Source: an uncultured Azospirillum sp. (GTDB lineage: Bacteria > Pseudomonadota > Alphaproteobacteria > RF32 > CAG-239). From it: a DNA stretch of 64,000 bases. Location: positions 1 through 64,000 of the forward strand of contig UQCS01000007.1 of the NCBI GenBank assembly GCA_900539605.1, given 5' to 3'. Shown here in pieces: positions 17,480 through 26,610 of the stretch. A program made the translations under genes and the position numbers. How positions within the stretch are numbered: position 1 is the stretch's first letter; each line of letters begins with the position of its first letter. The notes beneath the pieces were generated by a model. The model was not told where the DNA came from. It ran no database searches and was given only the letters and a program-made list of their open reading frames with translations.

Positions 17480-18979
17480 CTATCTGATAAACATTCCTTG
17501 ACCTAAGCTCGGAATTCCCTGAGTGGTATTGATCTGACGTCCGCGAGACTGATTGTTGTTGCCGCTGTTAGGATCGTTGGGATCAACCGGTGCTTTGATG
17601 TTAATGTCGGACGGAACCGGTTCACGGTCCAGAATGCCGCCGGCGGAGAAATAGAGATAATCTTTTTCGTTATCTTTGACCGCACTGACATAAGTCTGAG
17701 CAATATCATCAATTGTAAAGCCGTTTCTCAGCGTGGTTCCAGGCTTAACCATAAAGACGTCGCCGTCGGTATTGATCAGTTTAGCCGCCAGTTCTTCGCC
17801 CTGACCGGTAATTTCCATAATCGCATATTCGCTGCTGAGTTTGATTTTTTCCGGTGCCAGCGGTGTTGTCATGTCAATTCCGCTGATTGAGGTGGCAAAC
17901 GGATTCTTTTTGCCTGTAGCCGCTTCTGCCTTGGCGGCAGCCAGCTTTTTCTTCGAAGATTCGATTTCGGCTTCCAGACGGGTTTTCAAAATGGAAATCT
18001 GGCTTTCAAGGTTAGCTACTTTCTTATCATAAGCCACCCGTGCGTTTTCGGCTTTGCTCTTAAGATCATCTGCCTTTTGTTTCAAAACCGACAGTTTCTT
18101 TTTGTTATCTGCCAAAATCTGTTTGGTTTCGGCATCTTTTTTGGCCATCTGAGCATATACTTCGGCGTTTTTCTTAATCCACTTTTGGGTAGCGTCGAGC
18201 ATGGTTGCCTTATAGGCCTTAACGATTTTTTCCTGACGCAGTCTTTCCAGAGCGGCGGCCGCTTCCTTCAATTTGGTTTGTTCGGCAACCATCAGGCGTT
18301 CCTGCTCATTTTCCCATTCGATTCTTTTTCTTTCTTCTTCTTCTTTACGGGCATCTTCTTCCTGCTGAGCTTTCAGGCGTTGAGCCTTAACGGCAGCAAT
18401 TTCGTTCTGAACTCTTTCTTTTTTCAGTTCCAGATTCAACAAAGTCGTCTGTTTTTCCAAATCGGACATTCTGGCAAACAGGTCGTTGCTGATCGAAGGA
18501 GAGATCGTTTCGTCAAAACCGCCGGTCGGTTTGGCGCCCAGCAGCTTTCCGGTTACTTCCGGAGTAACCGTCGGCGGTACCGTTGAGACCGTTTTGGTCG
18601 GCATTGGCGCACCCATGGGCATCTTGTCATTTTCGATCTGTCCCATGTCCATCATGTCGGTTTCGTCTTCAATTGAAATTGTGGTTACCGATTCTTCGGA
18701 AGCGTCATTGTCGCTTTCCATCGGAATAACGTCCGTGGCAACGCTGTTGGTCGGCTGCGACGGCGAAATGAGACCGGCCCCCGGCAGCGAAACATCTCCC
18801 ATTTGTTCGTCAAACAGCGATATTTCTTCCGGCGCGGATGATTCGTCCATCGGAGCAAGGGCGACCGTGTCGTCGTTCTCCATCAAAGTGACGGTTTGAG
18901 CGGCAGCCTGATCGGCCAACAATCCTGCGGCAACAACTACTGCCAAACCACATAAAGTATTTCTAAAACTATAATGCAT
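17480..18979 (-). CDS. pilP: Type IV pilus biogenesis protein PilP, extended
   Basis: 499 residues, far longer than R64 PilP (~150). The order is a Sec signal peptide (MHYSFRNTLCGLAVVVAAG... ADQAAA), an acidic disordered stretch, a long charged coiled coil (about residues 160-350, heavy in K/E/A/Q), and a C-terminal domain of ~70 residues. That last domain (YAIMEITGQGEELAAKLI ... DGDVFMVKPGTTLRNGFTI) is the recognisable PilP/GspC-like part that contacts the secretin. The start is chosen at 18979 because GAAGGAGCTATCT lies just before that ATG; it overlaps the end of pilO by 11 bases. Confidence 0.8.
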   Translation of the reverse strand: MHYSFRNTLCGLAVVVAAGLLADQAAAQTVTLMENDDTVALAPMDESSAPEEISLFDEQMGDVSLPGAGLISPSQPTNSVATDVIPMESDNDASEESVTTISIEDETDMMDMGQIENDKMPMGAPMPTKTVSTVPPTVTPEVTGKLLGAKPTGGFDETISPSISNDLFARMSDLEKQTTLLNLELKKERVQNEIAAVKAQRLKAQQEEDARKEEEERKRIEWENEQERLMVAEQTKLKEAAAALERLRQEKIVKAYKATMLDATQKWIKKNAEVYAQMAKKDAETKQILADNKKKLSVLKQKADDLKSKAENARVAYDKKVANLESQISILKTRLEAEIESSKKKLAAAKAEAATGKKNPFATSISGIDMTTPLAPEKIKLSSEYAIMEITGQGEELAAKLINTDGDVFMVKPGTTLRNGFTIDDIAQTYVSAVKDNEKDYLYFSAGGILDREPVPSDINIKAPVDPNDPNSGNNNQSRGRQINTTQGIPSLGQGMFIR

Positions 18980-20240
18980 AGATAGCTCCTTCATATTCCC
19001 AAACACCGGTTTCGGGGTTGTACATTATTAAATTAATCGTAAGTCCTGAAAATTTTGTTAACAAATTGCTCCAGACTTTAGGATTATAGTTTGAACTGAA
19101 CTTAAACTTTACCGAACGGTATACGTTCTGTTGCGGAGAAGTGTATACTTCGTCATTTAAGGTAACTTTCTGATCGATCGACTGGAAGAATTCATTGAGG
19201 TTGATCTTTAAGTCCATCATTGAACGTGTCGGTTCCGAAGTTTCGGTATTGATGTCTCCCAAACTCAACGCTGCCATGACTGTATTGCCGTCGTCTGAAA
19301 TGGAACGCGCGGAGAAATTCAGGCCGGAAGAGTTTAATGCTTTGTCGGCAATTGAAATACGTCCAAACAATCTGCTCCAGGTCGTACTGGCACCGCCGGT
19401 CGTACAAGTGACGTTACTGATTTTCCAGCCCGGAGGCATGATCGTTACCAGATCCAATATTTTGTTCTGACAGTTACCCATAACCATGATTGGATCGGGC
19501 AGATTCTCCCACGGTTTCGGCTCGGGAGGAATCTCCTCTGTCTTGACAACTTTCGGTGCCACCGGTACCATAACCGGAACCGTCGGCGTGGTGTCAAACA
19601 GGCTCATAAATAGCTGGTAGAGAATATAGAGGACAATGAAAGCGCCGGCACCGGCAATGATATAAAACATCTTGCCTTTGGTGTTGATTTTTTGCAGCTT
19701 AACTTTACTGCCGCGAGACAACAAATCGTCGAGATCGGGATATAAAGTATCTTCAATATTCCATTCCGGCGGCGCAATCTTCAGCTTCCAGTCCGGAACC
19801 ATCAACATGCTCATGAATTGCTTCTTGGCATCTTCTTCCGAAAGATAGAGCATATCGCCGTTTGCCAGAATAACGTCATCGCGTACGCAGACATACCACC
19901 ATCCGTTCGGTACTTTAAATACCGCAACGAAGGAAGGCTGGTCACTGAGTGCGGAAGATAAAGTGATCGCACCGGTATTTTGTCCCGGTTTGTAGCCGTC
20001 TGCTGAAACGCAAATACCAAACTGTGGCGTTTTGCCTTTCTTTATACAGTACAGATCGGCGCCTTCCAAAACGCCCTGCGAGGACTCTATGATTTCGGCC
20101 AGCGGCGCGTCCTGATTTTGCAGAGACTGCCAGAACAGGCTGGTGGCAAACTCCACACCGCCGGATACGAAATGAGTACCCCAGCTCCGTTCCTGATCTG
20201 TTTTATATTCGTCATCTAGCATTTTGGCATCATCTAACAC
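18969..20240 (-). CDS. pilO: Type IVb pilus inner-membrane protein PilO (PilO2)
   Basis: 423 residues from a GTG start behind AAAGGAAACGAAC. The cytosolic N-terminal ~190 residues contain the Pil-O2 pattern (GGVEFATSLFWQ, VFKVPNGWWYVCVRDDVIL). One membrane segment (MFYIIAGAGAFIVLYILYQL) follows at roughly 205-225, then a proline-rich linker and a periplasmic domain. In R64-type systems PilO aligns the secretin/PilP assembly with the platform. The order pilN-pilO-pilP-pilQ-pilR is conserved here. Confidence 0.85.
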   Translation of the reverse strand: MLDDAKMLDDEYKTDQERSWGTHFVSGGVEFATSLFWQSLQNQDAPLAEIIESSQGVLEGADLYCIKKGKTPQFGICVSADGYKPGQNTGAITLSSALSDQPSFVAVFKVPNGWWYVCVRDDVILANGDMLYLSEEDAKKQFMSMLMVPDWKLKIAPPEWNIEDTLYPDLDDLLSRGSKVKLQKINTKGKMFYIIAGAGAFIVLYILYQLFMSLFDTTPTVPVMVPVAPKVVKTEEIPPEPKPWENLPDPIMVMGNCQNKILDLVTIMPPGWKISNVTCTTGGASTTWSRLFGRISIADKALNSSGLNFSARSISDDGNTVMAALSLGDINTETSEPTRSMMDLKINLNEFFQSIDQKVTLNDEVYTSPQQNVYRSVKFKFSSNYNPKVWSNLLTKFSGLTINLIMYNPETGVWEYEGAIYAL

Positions 20241-20269
20241 GTTCGTTTCCTTTTATCAGAAATTTAAGT

Positions 20270-21880
20270 CTAGTCGCGTACTCTGGTTTCCGGATTAAGC
20301 GGAGATTCCAGCACCACGGGGGTTAAAATGATCACTAAGATGCTTCTGACTTTTCCGGCTGTTGCGGTACCGCCCAGCAAAGAGTTGGTTGCAGAACCGA
20401 CGCCGCGTTTTTCCGCACTGTTTTCGACGCGTTCATAACCTGTCAGCACCAGGGATTCTCCCGACTTCAGAGCAACTTCCTGAGTAAAGCCGCGCGATTC
20501 GATGATCGGGTTCTGAATGTATTCACCGCCTTCGCTTTCGCCGTCATTGCCACTGATCAGGTCAACTTTTTCCAAAGCCAAAAGGTCAGACAGCGTGAGG
20601 TCAAATTTGAGAAGCAGACGTCCGTGTTCCAAAATGCGGGGCAGCACGTTCATCGTAAAGCCGGTTTCGATTTCCTCGGTTTCCGTCGACAGATCATAAG
20701 TTCCGGAGTCGCCGCCGCTGTTGGTTTTGGTGATTTCGGAAATGTAGTTCTGTTTCTTGACAACCTGAATCGGGGCCGATTTATTATTCAAAGTGGTTAC
20801 CGTACCGCTGGTAATCAGGTTGGTGGTCGCCTGGGTTGACAACGCCTGGATGCTGGAATTGATATTCCAGTTGCCCGGCATAATGGTCATTGTCAGGTTT
20901 TCGGCAATATCGGAACTCAAACCGCTTGCAGCACTGGCCAGACCGATTGAAGTTTTACCGTCATTAAACAAAGTTTTCAGATTAAGCGAGAAAGTGTCCG
21001 AATCGTTGACGCTGACTTGCAAAACTTTAATGCTGATGGCAACCTGACGGGACAGACGCGTGTTCTGTTCATTAACAAAATGAGCAACTTTGCGGATGTC
21101 ATTCGGAGTTGCGGTCAACGAAATGGTTCCGTTGGTCGGGTCCAGAGATAACTGGGCATCTTTACCGACCATTGAGGTAATTGATTTTTCAATATTGCTC
21201 CACAGCTCTAATTCGGCAGAGTTGGTCAGGGTGAGGGCAGAAGTGCCGCCGCTGCCTGAATCGGTAGACGAACCGCCGATGTTGGAGGTCAAAGACTGTT
21301 TGGTCGGCAGACTGTACAGAACGAAAGTCTTAGTCATAAATTTATAGAAATAGATTTCGTTCTTTTCATAACGCCACCAAATTCCGAAACGGGAACCGAT
21401 TTCGTCCAACAATCCGCTTAAAGGTCCGCGATAAGAAACCAGCATTTTGGTCGGATCGGCCCAATGGGCATTGATCTGATCCGGAGACGGAACGTTTTCC
21501 GTGGCAGATTTCAGAAGATCTTCTTCCAGGTGGGGAGCAAATCTGACCTGAACCGATGTGATTTTGTTAATCATGTCGCCGATTTCATATAAAGTAATCG
21601 GGCGGTTACTGATCAAAGTAATGCCTTCTTTGGTTTCCAGATAAGCGGGGATCGGGGCGCCTTCATATTCTACAATACTCTTGTCGCCGAGCCAGATCTC
21701 GTTTTTAACCCGAACTACGTCTTCCGGAGCCGCCTCGCTCGGAGCTTTGGCTTTTTCCTTGAGTTCGGTTGTTGCTTCAACTTCGCGTTCCAGCGTTGCG
21801 TCCATACTGGTCGCAATTGAGCAGGCGCCGATCAGAGCAACCAGGCCCAAACCCAAACTGTATTTAATCCAATTATTCAT
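20270..21880 (-). CDS. pilN: Outer-membrane secretin lipoprotein PilN
   Basis: 536 residues. The lipobox LVALIGAC lies after MNNWIKYSLGLG. The mid part holds the STN/N0-N1-like modules (ITLYEIGDMINKITSVQVRF; NDIRKVAHFVNEQN), then the C-terminal secretin barrel domain (FTMNVLPRILEHGRLLLKFD ... GFTQEVALKSGESLVLTGYE). The secretin is the pore through which the thin pilus crosses the outer membrane. Three in-frame ATGs (21892, 21886, 21880) lie inside the end of the upstream gene. 21880 is preferred because GAGGAT sits at the right distance; the overlap implies coupling to the PilL-like gene. Confidence 0.93.
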   Translation of the reverse strand: MNNWIKYSLGLGLVALIGACSIATSMDATLEREVEATTELKEKAKAPSEAAPEDVVRVKNEIWLGDKSIVEYEGAPIPAYLETKEGITLISNRPITLYEIGDMINKITSVQVRFAPHLEEDLLKSATENVPSPDQINAHWADPTKMLVSYRGPLSGLLDEIGSRFGIWWRYEKNEIYFYKFMTKTFVLYSLPTKQSLTSNIGGSSTDSGSGGTSALTLTNSAELELWSNIEKSITSMVGKDAQLSLDPTNGTISLTATPNDIRKVAHFVNEQNTRLSRQVAISIKVLQVSVNDSDTFSLNLKTLFNDGKTSIGLASAASGLSSDIAENLTMTIMPGNWNINSSIQALSTQATTNLITSGTVTTLNNKSAPIQVVKKQNYISEITKTNSGGDSGTYDLSTETEEIETGFTMNVLPRILEHGRLLLKFDLTLSDLLALEKVDLISGNDGESEGGEYIQNPIIESRGFTQEVALKSGESLVLTGYERVENSAEKRGVGSATNSLLGGTATAGKVRSILVIILTPVVLESPLNPETRVRD

Positions 21881-22556
21881 ACGCATTCTCATCCTCCATA
21901 GTCTCGACTACCAAGACGCGGTTTCCTTTATAAAATGTAGCTATCGGAGCCGGACGGGCCCGGGCAAAAGCTCTTACCAGAGCCGAACTGACGTCGGCAA
22001 AGCGGCCTCTGAACATAGCGCCGGCCGTTAAAGTATAGTTACGGTTAGTGTTCCAAATCAGTCGCCAGCCGGCTCGGTCGCACCATTCGGTTAACAACAG
22101 CTTCAGGCTTTTACCTTCTTCGGCCAGCCAGTCTTCGACCGGATCATCGGCGCTGTAACCTTCGCCGGAACCGCCGACATCCGCACCTTCGCCGATTTTT
22201 TCGTCAACGGTAATTTCTTCTTCATAATCAATAACTTCACCATCGATTGAAGGCGGAATGGTTGCCGACATATTGCTTCCGGCACCGGATTGAACTATTA
22301 AATGATCGCGGGGAGTTCTTTCGCCGTATTCACGGTAATCGGCGGCCACTTTGGTATAGTTGACGAACTCGTCTTCGGCGGCACAACCGGTGATTCCGGG
22401 AGTAGGATATTGACCGGCCGGGCAGGTCTGTTTGACGGTCGTGCCCGGAGCGGCTTGTGTTTCTGAATACTCGTATTCATAATCGTTGTTGCTTGCGCAA
22501 CCCGATAACAGCAGAACTCCTAAAAAACCGGCTGATATAAGAAATTTGTAGTTCAT
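21873..22556 (-). CDS. PilL-like lipoprotein with TcpQ domain
   Basis: 227 residues. MNYKFLISAGFLGVLLLSGC is a clear lipoprotein signal. The middle is acidic and low-complexity. The C-terminal ~85 residues match the TcpQ/PilL domain: EDWLAEEGKSLKLLLTEWC, AGWRLIWNTNRNYTL, and a final strand ending with NRVLVVE. This domain helps the secretin reach or stay in the outer membrane. Its place directly upstream of pilN matches R64 pilL. The ATG at 22556 follows TTAGGAAACACGAAA. An alternative ATG 30 bases upstream would put a polar tail before the signal peptide. Confidence 0.85.
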   Translation of the reverse strand: MNYKFLISAGFLGVLLLSGCASNNDYEYEYSETQAAPGTTVKQTCPAGQYPTPGITGCAAEDEFVNYTKVAADYREYGERTPRDHLIVQSGAGSNMSATIPPSIDGEVIDYEEEITVDEKIGEGADVGGSGEGYSADDPVEDWLAEEGKSLKLLLTEWCDRAGWRLIWNTNRNYTLTAGAMFRGRFADVSSALVRAFARARPAPIATFYKGNRVLVVETMEDENAYE

Positions 22557-22634
22557 TTTCGTGTTTCCTAAGCTGTTTTTATTCATATTTTTAACCTATC
22601 ATACATACTGAAAAAAAATAATCAAGCAGATATT

Positions 22635-24266
22635 CTACCACGACTGGTAATACAGACTCTGCCTTTTATTGTTTTCCGGCATATCGTTATTGACGTTTTC
22701 GTTAATCCTTAAAGTCCTGATAATAAACGAATTTGGCTCGCGGGAAGTGAAAACGGTATTTATTTTTCCGTAATCTACACCCTTATTAGTTAAAATATTG
22801 TGTAATAAGTTTAATCTTTTTTGCTGCAGCTCAAAAGAACTGGTGCGGTCGATTCTGACTTCCAGAATAACGTTGGGATCTTCGATAACTTTGTTGGCAA
22901 ATGCCTGAATCCATCGCAAGGTGGTTCCCGAAATTTCGGCGCGTCCCGGTTGGAAAGAAAGCCGCATCTCTGCCGGCAGGATTTTGGTCGGCGTTTTGTC
23001 GCTGCCGAAAGCCGAAAATAAACCTTTGCGTTTTTTGGCTTTTTTGGGTTTTTCAGTTGTTTCTTTGTCGCTTGTCACGTCGTCGCTTTCACTGCTGTCA
23101 GAACTGCTGAACATTGAAGCGAGACTTTTAAACAGGCCGCCGCTTTTTTCTTCTTCGGCAACGGTTTCTTCTTCCGGCTGGGGATTTTTCCGGTCAAGGC
23201 TCTTTTTTGGGGAAACCAGTTGCGGCGTGAGGTTTTTGTCGTTAAGGATGTCTTCCGGGATCGGAATTAAGATATTCTTGACCATTTCGGCGGTTTGAAC
23301 CTTATTGTCTTCATCGGCCATTGTCTCGGGCCGATTGAGTATGTCGGCGATTTCCGATTCGTTCAGGCCTTTGTAAAAATCCTCTTCCAAAACGTGATTG
23401 TTTTTCGGATTGCGGGCCCCTTTGGCGACGACCCAGGGGCTTTCCTCGACGTCGCGGGCTGTCATCTCGTGCCATTCGCGGCCGGAGATCCGGTCTTTTT
23501 CGAGGGTAGGCTTAACGGCGATTGATTCAACGTCCAGCGTTCCGCCTTCCGCCATGGCAATCTGGTTATCCGGCGCAGCGGTTGCAATTTCTACCGAGGT
23601 TTCACGACCTTTTTGCAAACCGAACTCCAGCGGAATTATATGATCGTTTTTATCTGTTTCAGCAGCGGCAAGGGCTGTCGGGACTTCTGACGGCACGGAG
23701 TCAGCCGTTTGCAGCAAAAGAACGTTTTCTTCCTGGAGTTGAGGCTCAGTTTTTGGGGATACCGACGCTAAAAGATTTTCTGTATCTTTAACCGGTTTTT
23801 CCGTAACCGGAATATCGGCTGTCTGGACAAATGCCGGTGTCTGCTGTTCAATTGCCGCAATATTGTTTTCCGAGTCGTCGAACGACAGGATTTCCGGCTC
23901 GTTTTCCGCTGAGGTTACCGTCCGGGCGGCGGCAGAATATTCCAACGGAATATCGGCGGCATCTTCGACCGAACTGATGCTGATTCCTTCGTCATTGTCA
24001 AAAACAAACAGATTTTTATCAATAAGAATATCCCGTTCGTTTTTTCTCGGCAAAGGTGCGGCCAGCGAAAAAACCTCAACCGGAGCCAGAGCCTGTCCCG
24101 CGGCCGTCATATCGCTTTGGAAAAAGAGCGCAATGTTTTTTTCCGGAATGGATATTTCGGCGCTTTTAGGTTGTGCCGGTACGGCAAAAAGCTCATTAAA
24201 CGCCCACATTGTGAACAGAGAAATGATAAAACTGTTAACAAATATTTTAAAAGTCTTTTTTCTCAT
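22635..24266 (-). CDS. Membrane-anchored protein with OmpA-like C-terminal domain
   Basis: 543 residues from the ATG at 24266, which follows AGAGGGG. An N-terminal hydrophobic segment (FKIFVNSFIISLFTMWAFNEL) is either an uncleaved anchor or a signal peptide ending AVPA. About 350 disordered, acidic, proline-rich residues follow. A basic strip (KPKKAKKRKG) comes next, then a C-terminal ~110-residue domain (ILPAEMRLSFQPGRAEISG ... LQQKRLNLLHNILTNKGVD). Its layout resembles OmpA-type peptidoglycan-binding domains, with the N-R.. pattern imperfect. As first gene of the pilus operon it may tie the pilus base to the cell wall. Exact family uncertain. Confidence 0.65.
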   Translation of the reverse strand: MRKKTFKIFVNSFIISLFTMWAFNELFAVPAQPKSAEISIPEKNIALFFQSDMTAAGQALAPVEVFSLAAPLPRKNERDILIDKNLFVFDNDEGISISSVEDAADIPLEYSAAARTVTSAENEPEILSFDDSENNIAAIEQQTPAFVQTADIPVTEKPVKDTENLLASVSPKTEPQLQEENVLLLQTADSVPSEVPTALAAAETDKNDHIIPLEFGLQKGRETSVEIATAAPDNQIAMAEGGTLDVESIAVKPTLEKDRISGREWHEMTARDVEESPWVVAKGARNPKNNHVLEEDFYKGLNESEIADILNRPETMADEDNKVQTAEMVKNILIPIPEDILNDKNLTPQLVSPKKSLDRKNPQPEEETVAEEEKSGGLFKSLASMFSSSDSSESDDVTSDKETTEKPKKAKKRKGLFSAFGSDKTPTKILPAEMRLSFQPGRAEISGTTLRWIQAFANKVIEDPNVILEVRIDRTSSFELQQKRLNLLHNILTNKGVDYGKINTVFTSREPNSFIIRTLRINENVNNDMPENNKRQSLYYQSW

Positions 24267-24678
24267 TAACTTGACCCCTCTAATGGTTAACAATAAATTA
24301 AAATATGAGAATTGGCAAGCACATAATTCGCCGAATATTAAATTTTCGTCGTTTTTTTTGGGGGCTGTGCGGGGTTAGAACAACAGCGGCATAGCGGCTG
24401 TATATTCAGAGTGATATATATAAATAAGTGTTTTCTTGTTTTTGCGTTTCGGATAAAACGGAGCCGGAACGGGACAGACACGGCGGAGTCTGTTCCGTTT
24501 ATTGTCCAAAATGAAGCCGAGTTAACTATGAATTTTTTGTTACAGGGTTTTTTTGTGATGAAAAACAACTGGTTACCAGAAGTGGGCGAGGAATGATAAT
24601 GCTGGTAATTTTGGAAAAAATCAGGTATCCTAAAAATGTATAAGTAAAGTACTTTTAATTAATTAAAGGAGAAAAACT
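24267..24678. promoter_or_regulatory. Divergent control region between pilus and T4SS operons
   Basis: 412 bases separate the pilus operon (minus) from the T4SS operon (plus), and both promoters must lie here. The clearest element is a 12-bp inverted repeat at 24468-24479 and 24488-24499 (AACGGGACAGAC / GTCTGTTCCGTT, one G-U pair), not followed by a T-run. It could be an operator or a leader hairpin. No unambiguous -35/-10 pair was identified. Confidence 0.5.
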
Positions 24679-25020
24679 ATGCAATTTATTAAAAGAAATA
24701 TCTGGACGCTGGCTGCAATGGTTTTGTTTGTGACTGTTGCTATGGTTGGCGATGCCGCGGCTGTTGACGGCACCAGCTTAATGACTCAGGCGAGCAAGAA
24801 GGTCTCTAACGTATTTGAAGCTGTTAGAACGATCATCTTCATCCTGGGTGGTTTTGGTCTGGTCGGCGTTGCTTTTGCGGCTATTTTCGGTAAAGTAAAC
24901 TGGAAATGGTTTGCAGCTTTGGCTGTTGGTCTGGCTATCTTGGCTGCAGCAAACGCCGTTGTTCAATATGCGGCAGGCTCCAAAGCCGGCACGGGCGTAA
25001 CCGATACCTTCGGTGTATAG
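24679..25020 (+). CDS. VirB2-like T4SS pilin, paralogue 1
   Basis: 113 residues. The signal peptide ends GDAAA. After a polar stretch (TSLMTQASKKVSNVFEAVR) come two hydrophobic segments, IIFILGGFGLVGVAFAAIFG and WKWFAALAVGLAILAAANAV, joined by a short basic turn (KVNWKW). This is the VirB2/TrbC pilin layout and size. AAGGAG precedes the ATG. It is the first gene of the T4SS operon and one of three related genes in a row; the shared core is the loop (FG.VNWKW / FGNFNWKW) and the glycine-rich first helix. It probably forms the T4SS pilus or lines the channel. Confidence 0.8.
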   Translation: MQFIKRNIWTLAAMVLFVTVAMVGDAAAVDGTSLMTQASKKVSNVFEAVRTIIFILGGFGLVGVAFAAIFGKVNWKWFAALAVGLAILAAANAVVQYAAGSKAGTGVTDTFGV

Positions 25021-25043
25021 TCCGTCGGTGAATTAACCAATAG

Positions 25044-25092
25044 GGAGGGCTGGCAGAAGTTTTGGCTAGCCAATGACAGCCCTCCTGTTTTA
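25044..25092 (+). terminator. Intercistronic hairpin between VirB2-like genes 1 and 2
   Basis: GGAGGGCTG (25044-25052) pairs perfectly with CAGCCCTCC (25077-25085); an inner TGGCTAGCCA palindrome lies in the loop. It is followed by TGTTTTAC, a weak T-run. It may attenuate transcription or protect the upstream pilin mRNA. Confidence 0.65.
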
Positions 25093-25118
25093 CTACTAAC
25101 AAAAGAAGGAAAAAGAAG

Positions 25119-25484
25119 ATGTTGTACGTAAAATTAAAGAAAATAATAATATTTGCATTGGTTGCGTTCTTAGCTTCTTCAATTTTATTTGCAACCAATT
25201 CTTATGCGGCATTGTTTGGTGATCTGACATCGAAAGGTGCTGAGATCTTCAGAGGAATGCGCGAAATCATTTACGCGGTTGCCGGTTTTGGTATCGTAGC
25301 AATTGCTATCGGCGGTTTCTTCGGTAACTTCAACTGGAAATGGCTTGGAGCAATCATTATCGGCCTGATGGTTATCGCAACAACTGCCGGGATTATTAAC
25401 TATATGGTGGAAAGTACGGTTATAACCCCGGGTATGATCACGGATACTCTGATCAGCGGTAATGACTCGGGACTGGCAAAATAG
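25119..25484 (+). CDS. VirB2-like T4SS pilin, paralogue 2
   Basis: 121 residues. A signal peptide (IIIFALVAFLASSILFA ... NSYA) is followed by EIFRGMREIIYAVAGFGIVA and the loop GNFNWKW, then LGAIIIGLMVIATTAGI and a polar tail of ~25 residues. It has the same two-helix plan as paralogue 1 and is clearly homologous in the loop. GAAGGAAAAAGAAG precedes the ATG. The polar tail (ITPGMITDTLISGNDSG) has no counterpart in paralogue 1. A role as a second pilin or as a channel component is inferred. Confidence 0.78.
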   Translation: MLYVKLKKIIIFALVAFLASSILFATNSYAALFGDLTSKGAEIFRGMREIIYAVAGFGIVAIAIGGFFGNFNWKWLGAIIIGLMVIATTAGIINYMVESTVITPGMITDTLISGNDSGLAK

Positions 25485-25511
25485 TTTGAACAGAGATTTT
25501 AGGAGGGTGCT

Positions 25512-26594
25512 ATGCAAAAATTTAAGATAAAAGATAGGATGTCTGTATCTCTGTTAATGTTGCTGACGGTTCTGTTCGTCTGTTTTAATCCGGGCGATGC
25601 CTTCGCTGATTTGTTGGGATGCATGCAAAGTGAGGCGGGACAAGGAATATTCAAGACAATCGCCTGTAAAGTGACCACAACGTTATTTGATATTCGAAAA
25701 ATTGTTTACATCTTGGGCGGTTTTGGGTTGATTGCTTTTACCTTTGCGGCAATTTTCAACAAAATCAGCTTCAAGCATCTGGGCAACATTGCAATAAGTT
25801 TATTCCTGCTCTCAATGCTGACGCCGTTTATTGAGTATTTTACTCAAGCTGAGGGGCATAAATTGGAGTATGGACGCTTCCTGCAACCGGATTTCACCGA
25901 AGCGGATTATTCTGCTACTTTTGGCGAATGCCAGGGTAATGATTGTCCGGCTTCTGTAACGGCAGCCGGCGGCGGAACTTCCATCGGCGGCGGCAGTGGT
26001 GTCGGCGGCGGTTTGGGCAGCGGCGGACTGGTTGCCGGTGCAGATGGAAAAGTGATGCCGATTATGCCGTCGGGTCCGGTTGGTAATATACCCGGATTGT
26101 CAGGTGGCGTCGATTTGAAGACTATTTCTCTCAGCCCGGTTGGAACCAGTGGCGGAAGTCAGGTTGATACCCGTACTGGTTGGCAGAAGTTCAAAGATAC
26201 CATTAAGACGGTTAAAGATGAAGCTGTAAAAGGCTATAATACGGCAAGTACGGTTATCTCGGCCGCCAAGACGGTTTATACCGCGGTTGATTCGTCGGTT
26301 AAGGGAATTAAAAATGCCGGCAGTATCAGTGAAGCGATTACCGCCGGTGTCGGAGCCTTTGACAACTATACAACGGCAACCGGTGCAATTACTTCGGCAG
26401 CCGGAACCATCGGTACCAACTATACCGACAAGGAAGGAAAGCCGAGTTTGGGACAAAAGGTTGAAGACTTCTTTAAGGGTAGCAACAAGGGTGCCAACGA
26501 AGGAAAAGAAGTCACGCAGGATGTCGGAGTTATCAACGGAACGGCAAACGCTGCCAAAGATATTCCTCAAGACATCGGAAATATTTTCAAGTAG
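25512..26594 (+). CDS. VirB2-like protein with a long C-terminal extension
   Basis: 360 residues. Residues ~1-120 repeat the pilin plan: a signal peptide (LLTVLFVCFNPGDAFA), then IRKIVYILGGFGLIAFTFAA, the loop FNKISFKHLG and IAISLFLLSMLTPFIEYF. Cysteine pairs flank it (LGCMQSE, TIACK; FGECQGNDCPA). Then comes a glycine-rich hinge (GGGTSIGGGSGVGGGLGSGG) and ~200 polar residues with alanine/threonine-rich, probably helical segments. Such an extension is unusual for a VirB2 protein. It could cap the pilus or serve as an anchored adapter. A terminator follows the gene. Confidence 0.72.
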   Translation: MQKFKIKDRMSVSLLMLLTVLFVCFNPGDAFADLLGCMQSEAGQGIFKTIACKVTTTLFDIRKIVYILGGFGLIAFTFAAIFNKISFKHLGNIAISLFLLSMLTPFIEYFTQAEGHKLEYGRFLQPDFTEADYSATFGECQGNDCPASVTAAGGGTSIGGGSGVGGGLGSGGLVAGADGKVMPIMPSGPVGNIPGLSGGVDLKTISLSPVGTSGGSQVDTRTGWQKFKDTIKTVKDEAVKGYNTASTVISAAKTVYTAVDSSVKGIKNAGSISEAITAGVGAFDNYTTATGAITSAAGTIGTNYTDKEGKPSLGQKVEDFFKGSNKGANEGKEVTQDVGVINGTANAAKDIPQDIGNIFK

Positions 26595-26610
26595 TTTGTT
26601 GAAAATCTGA

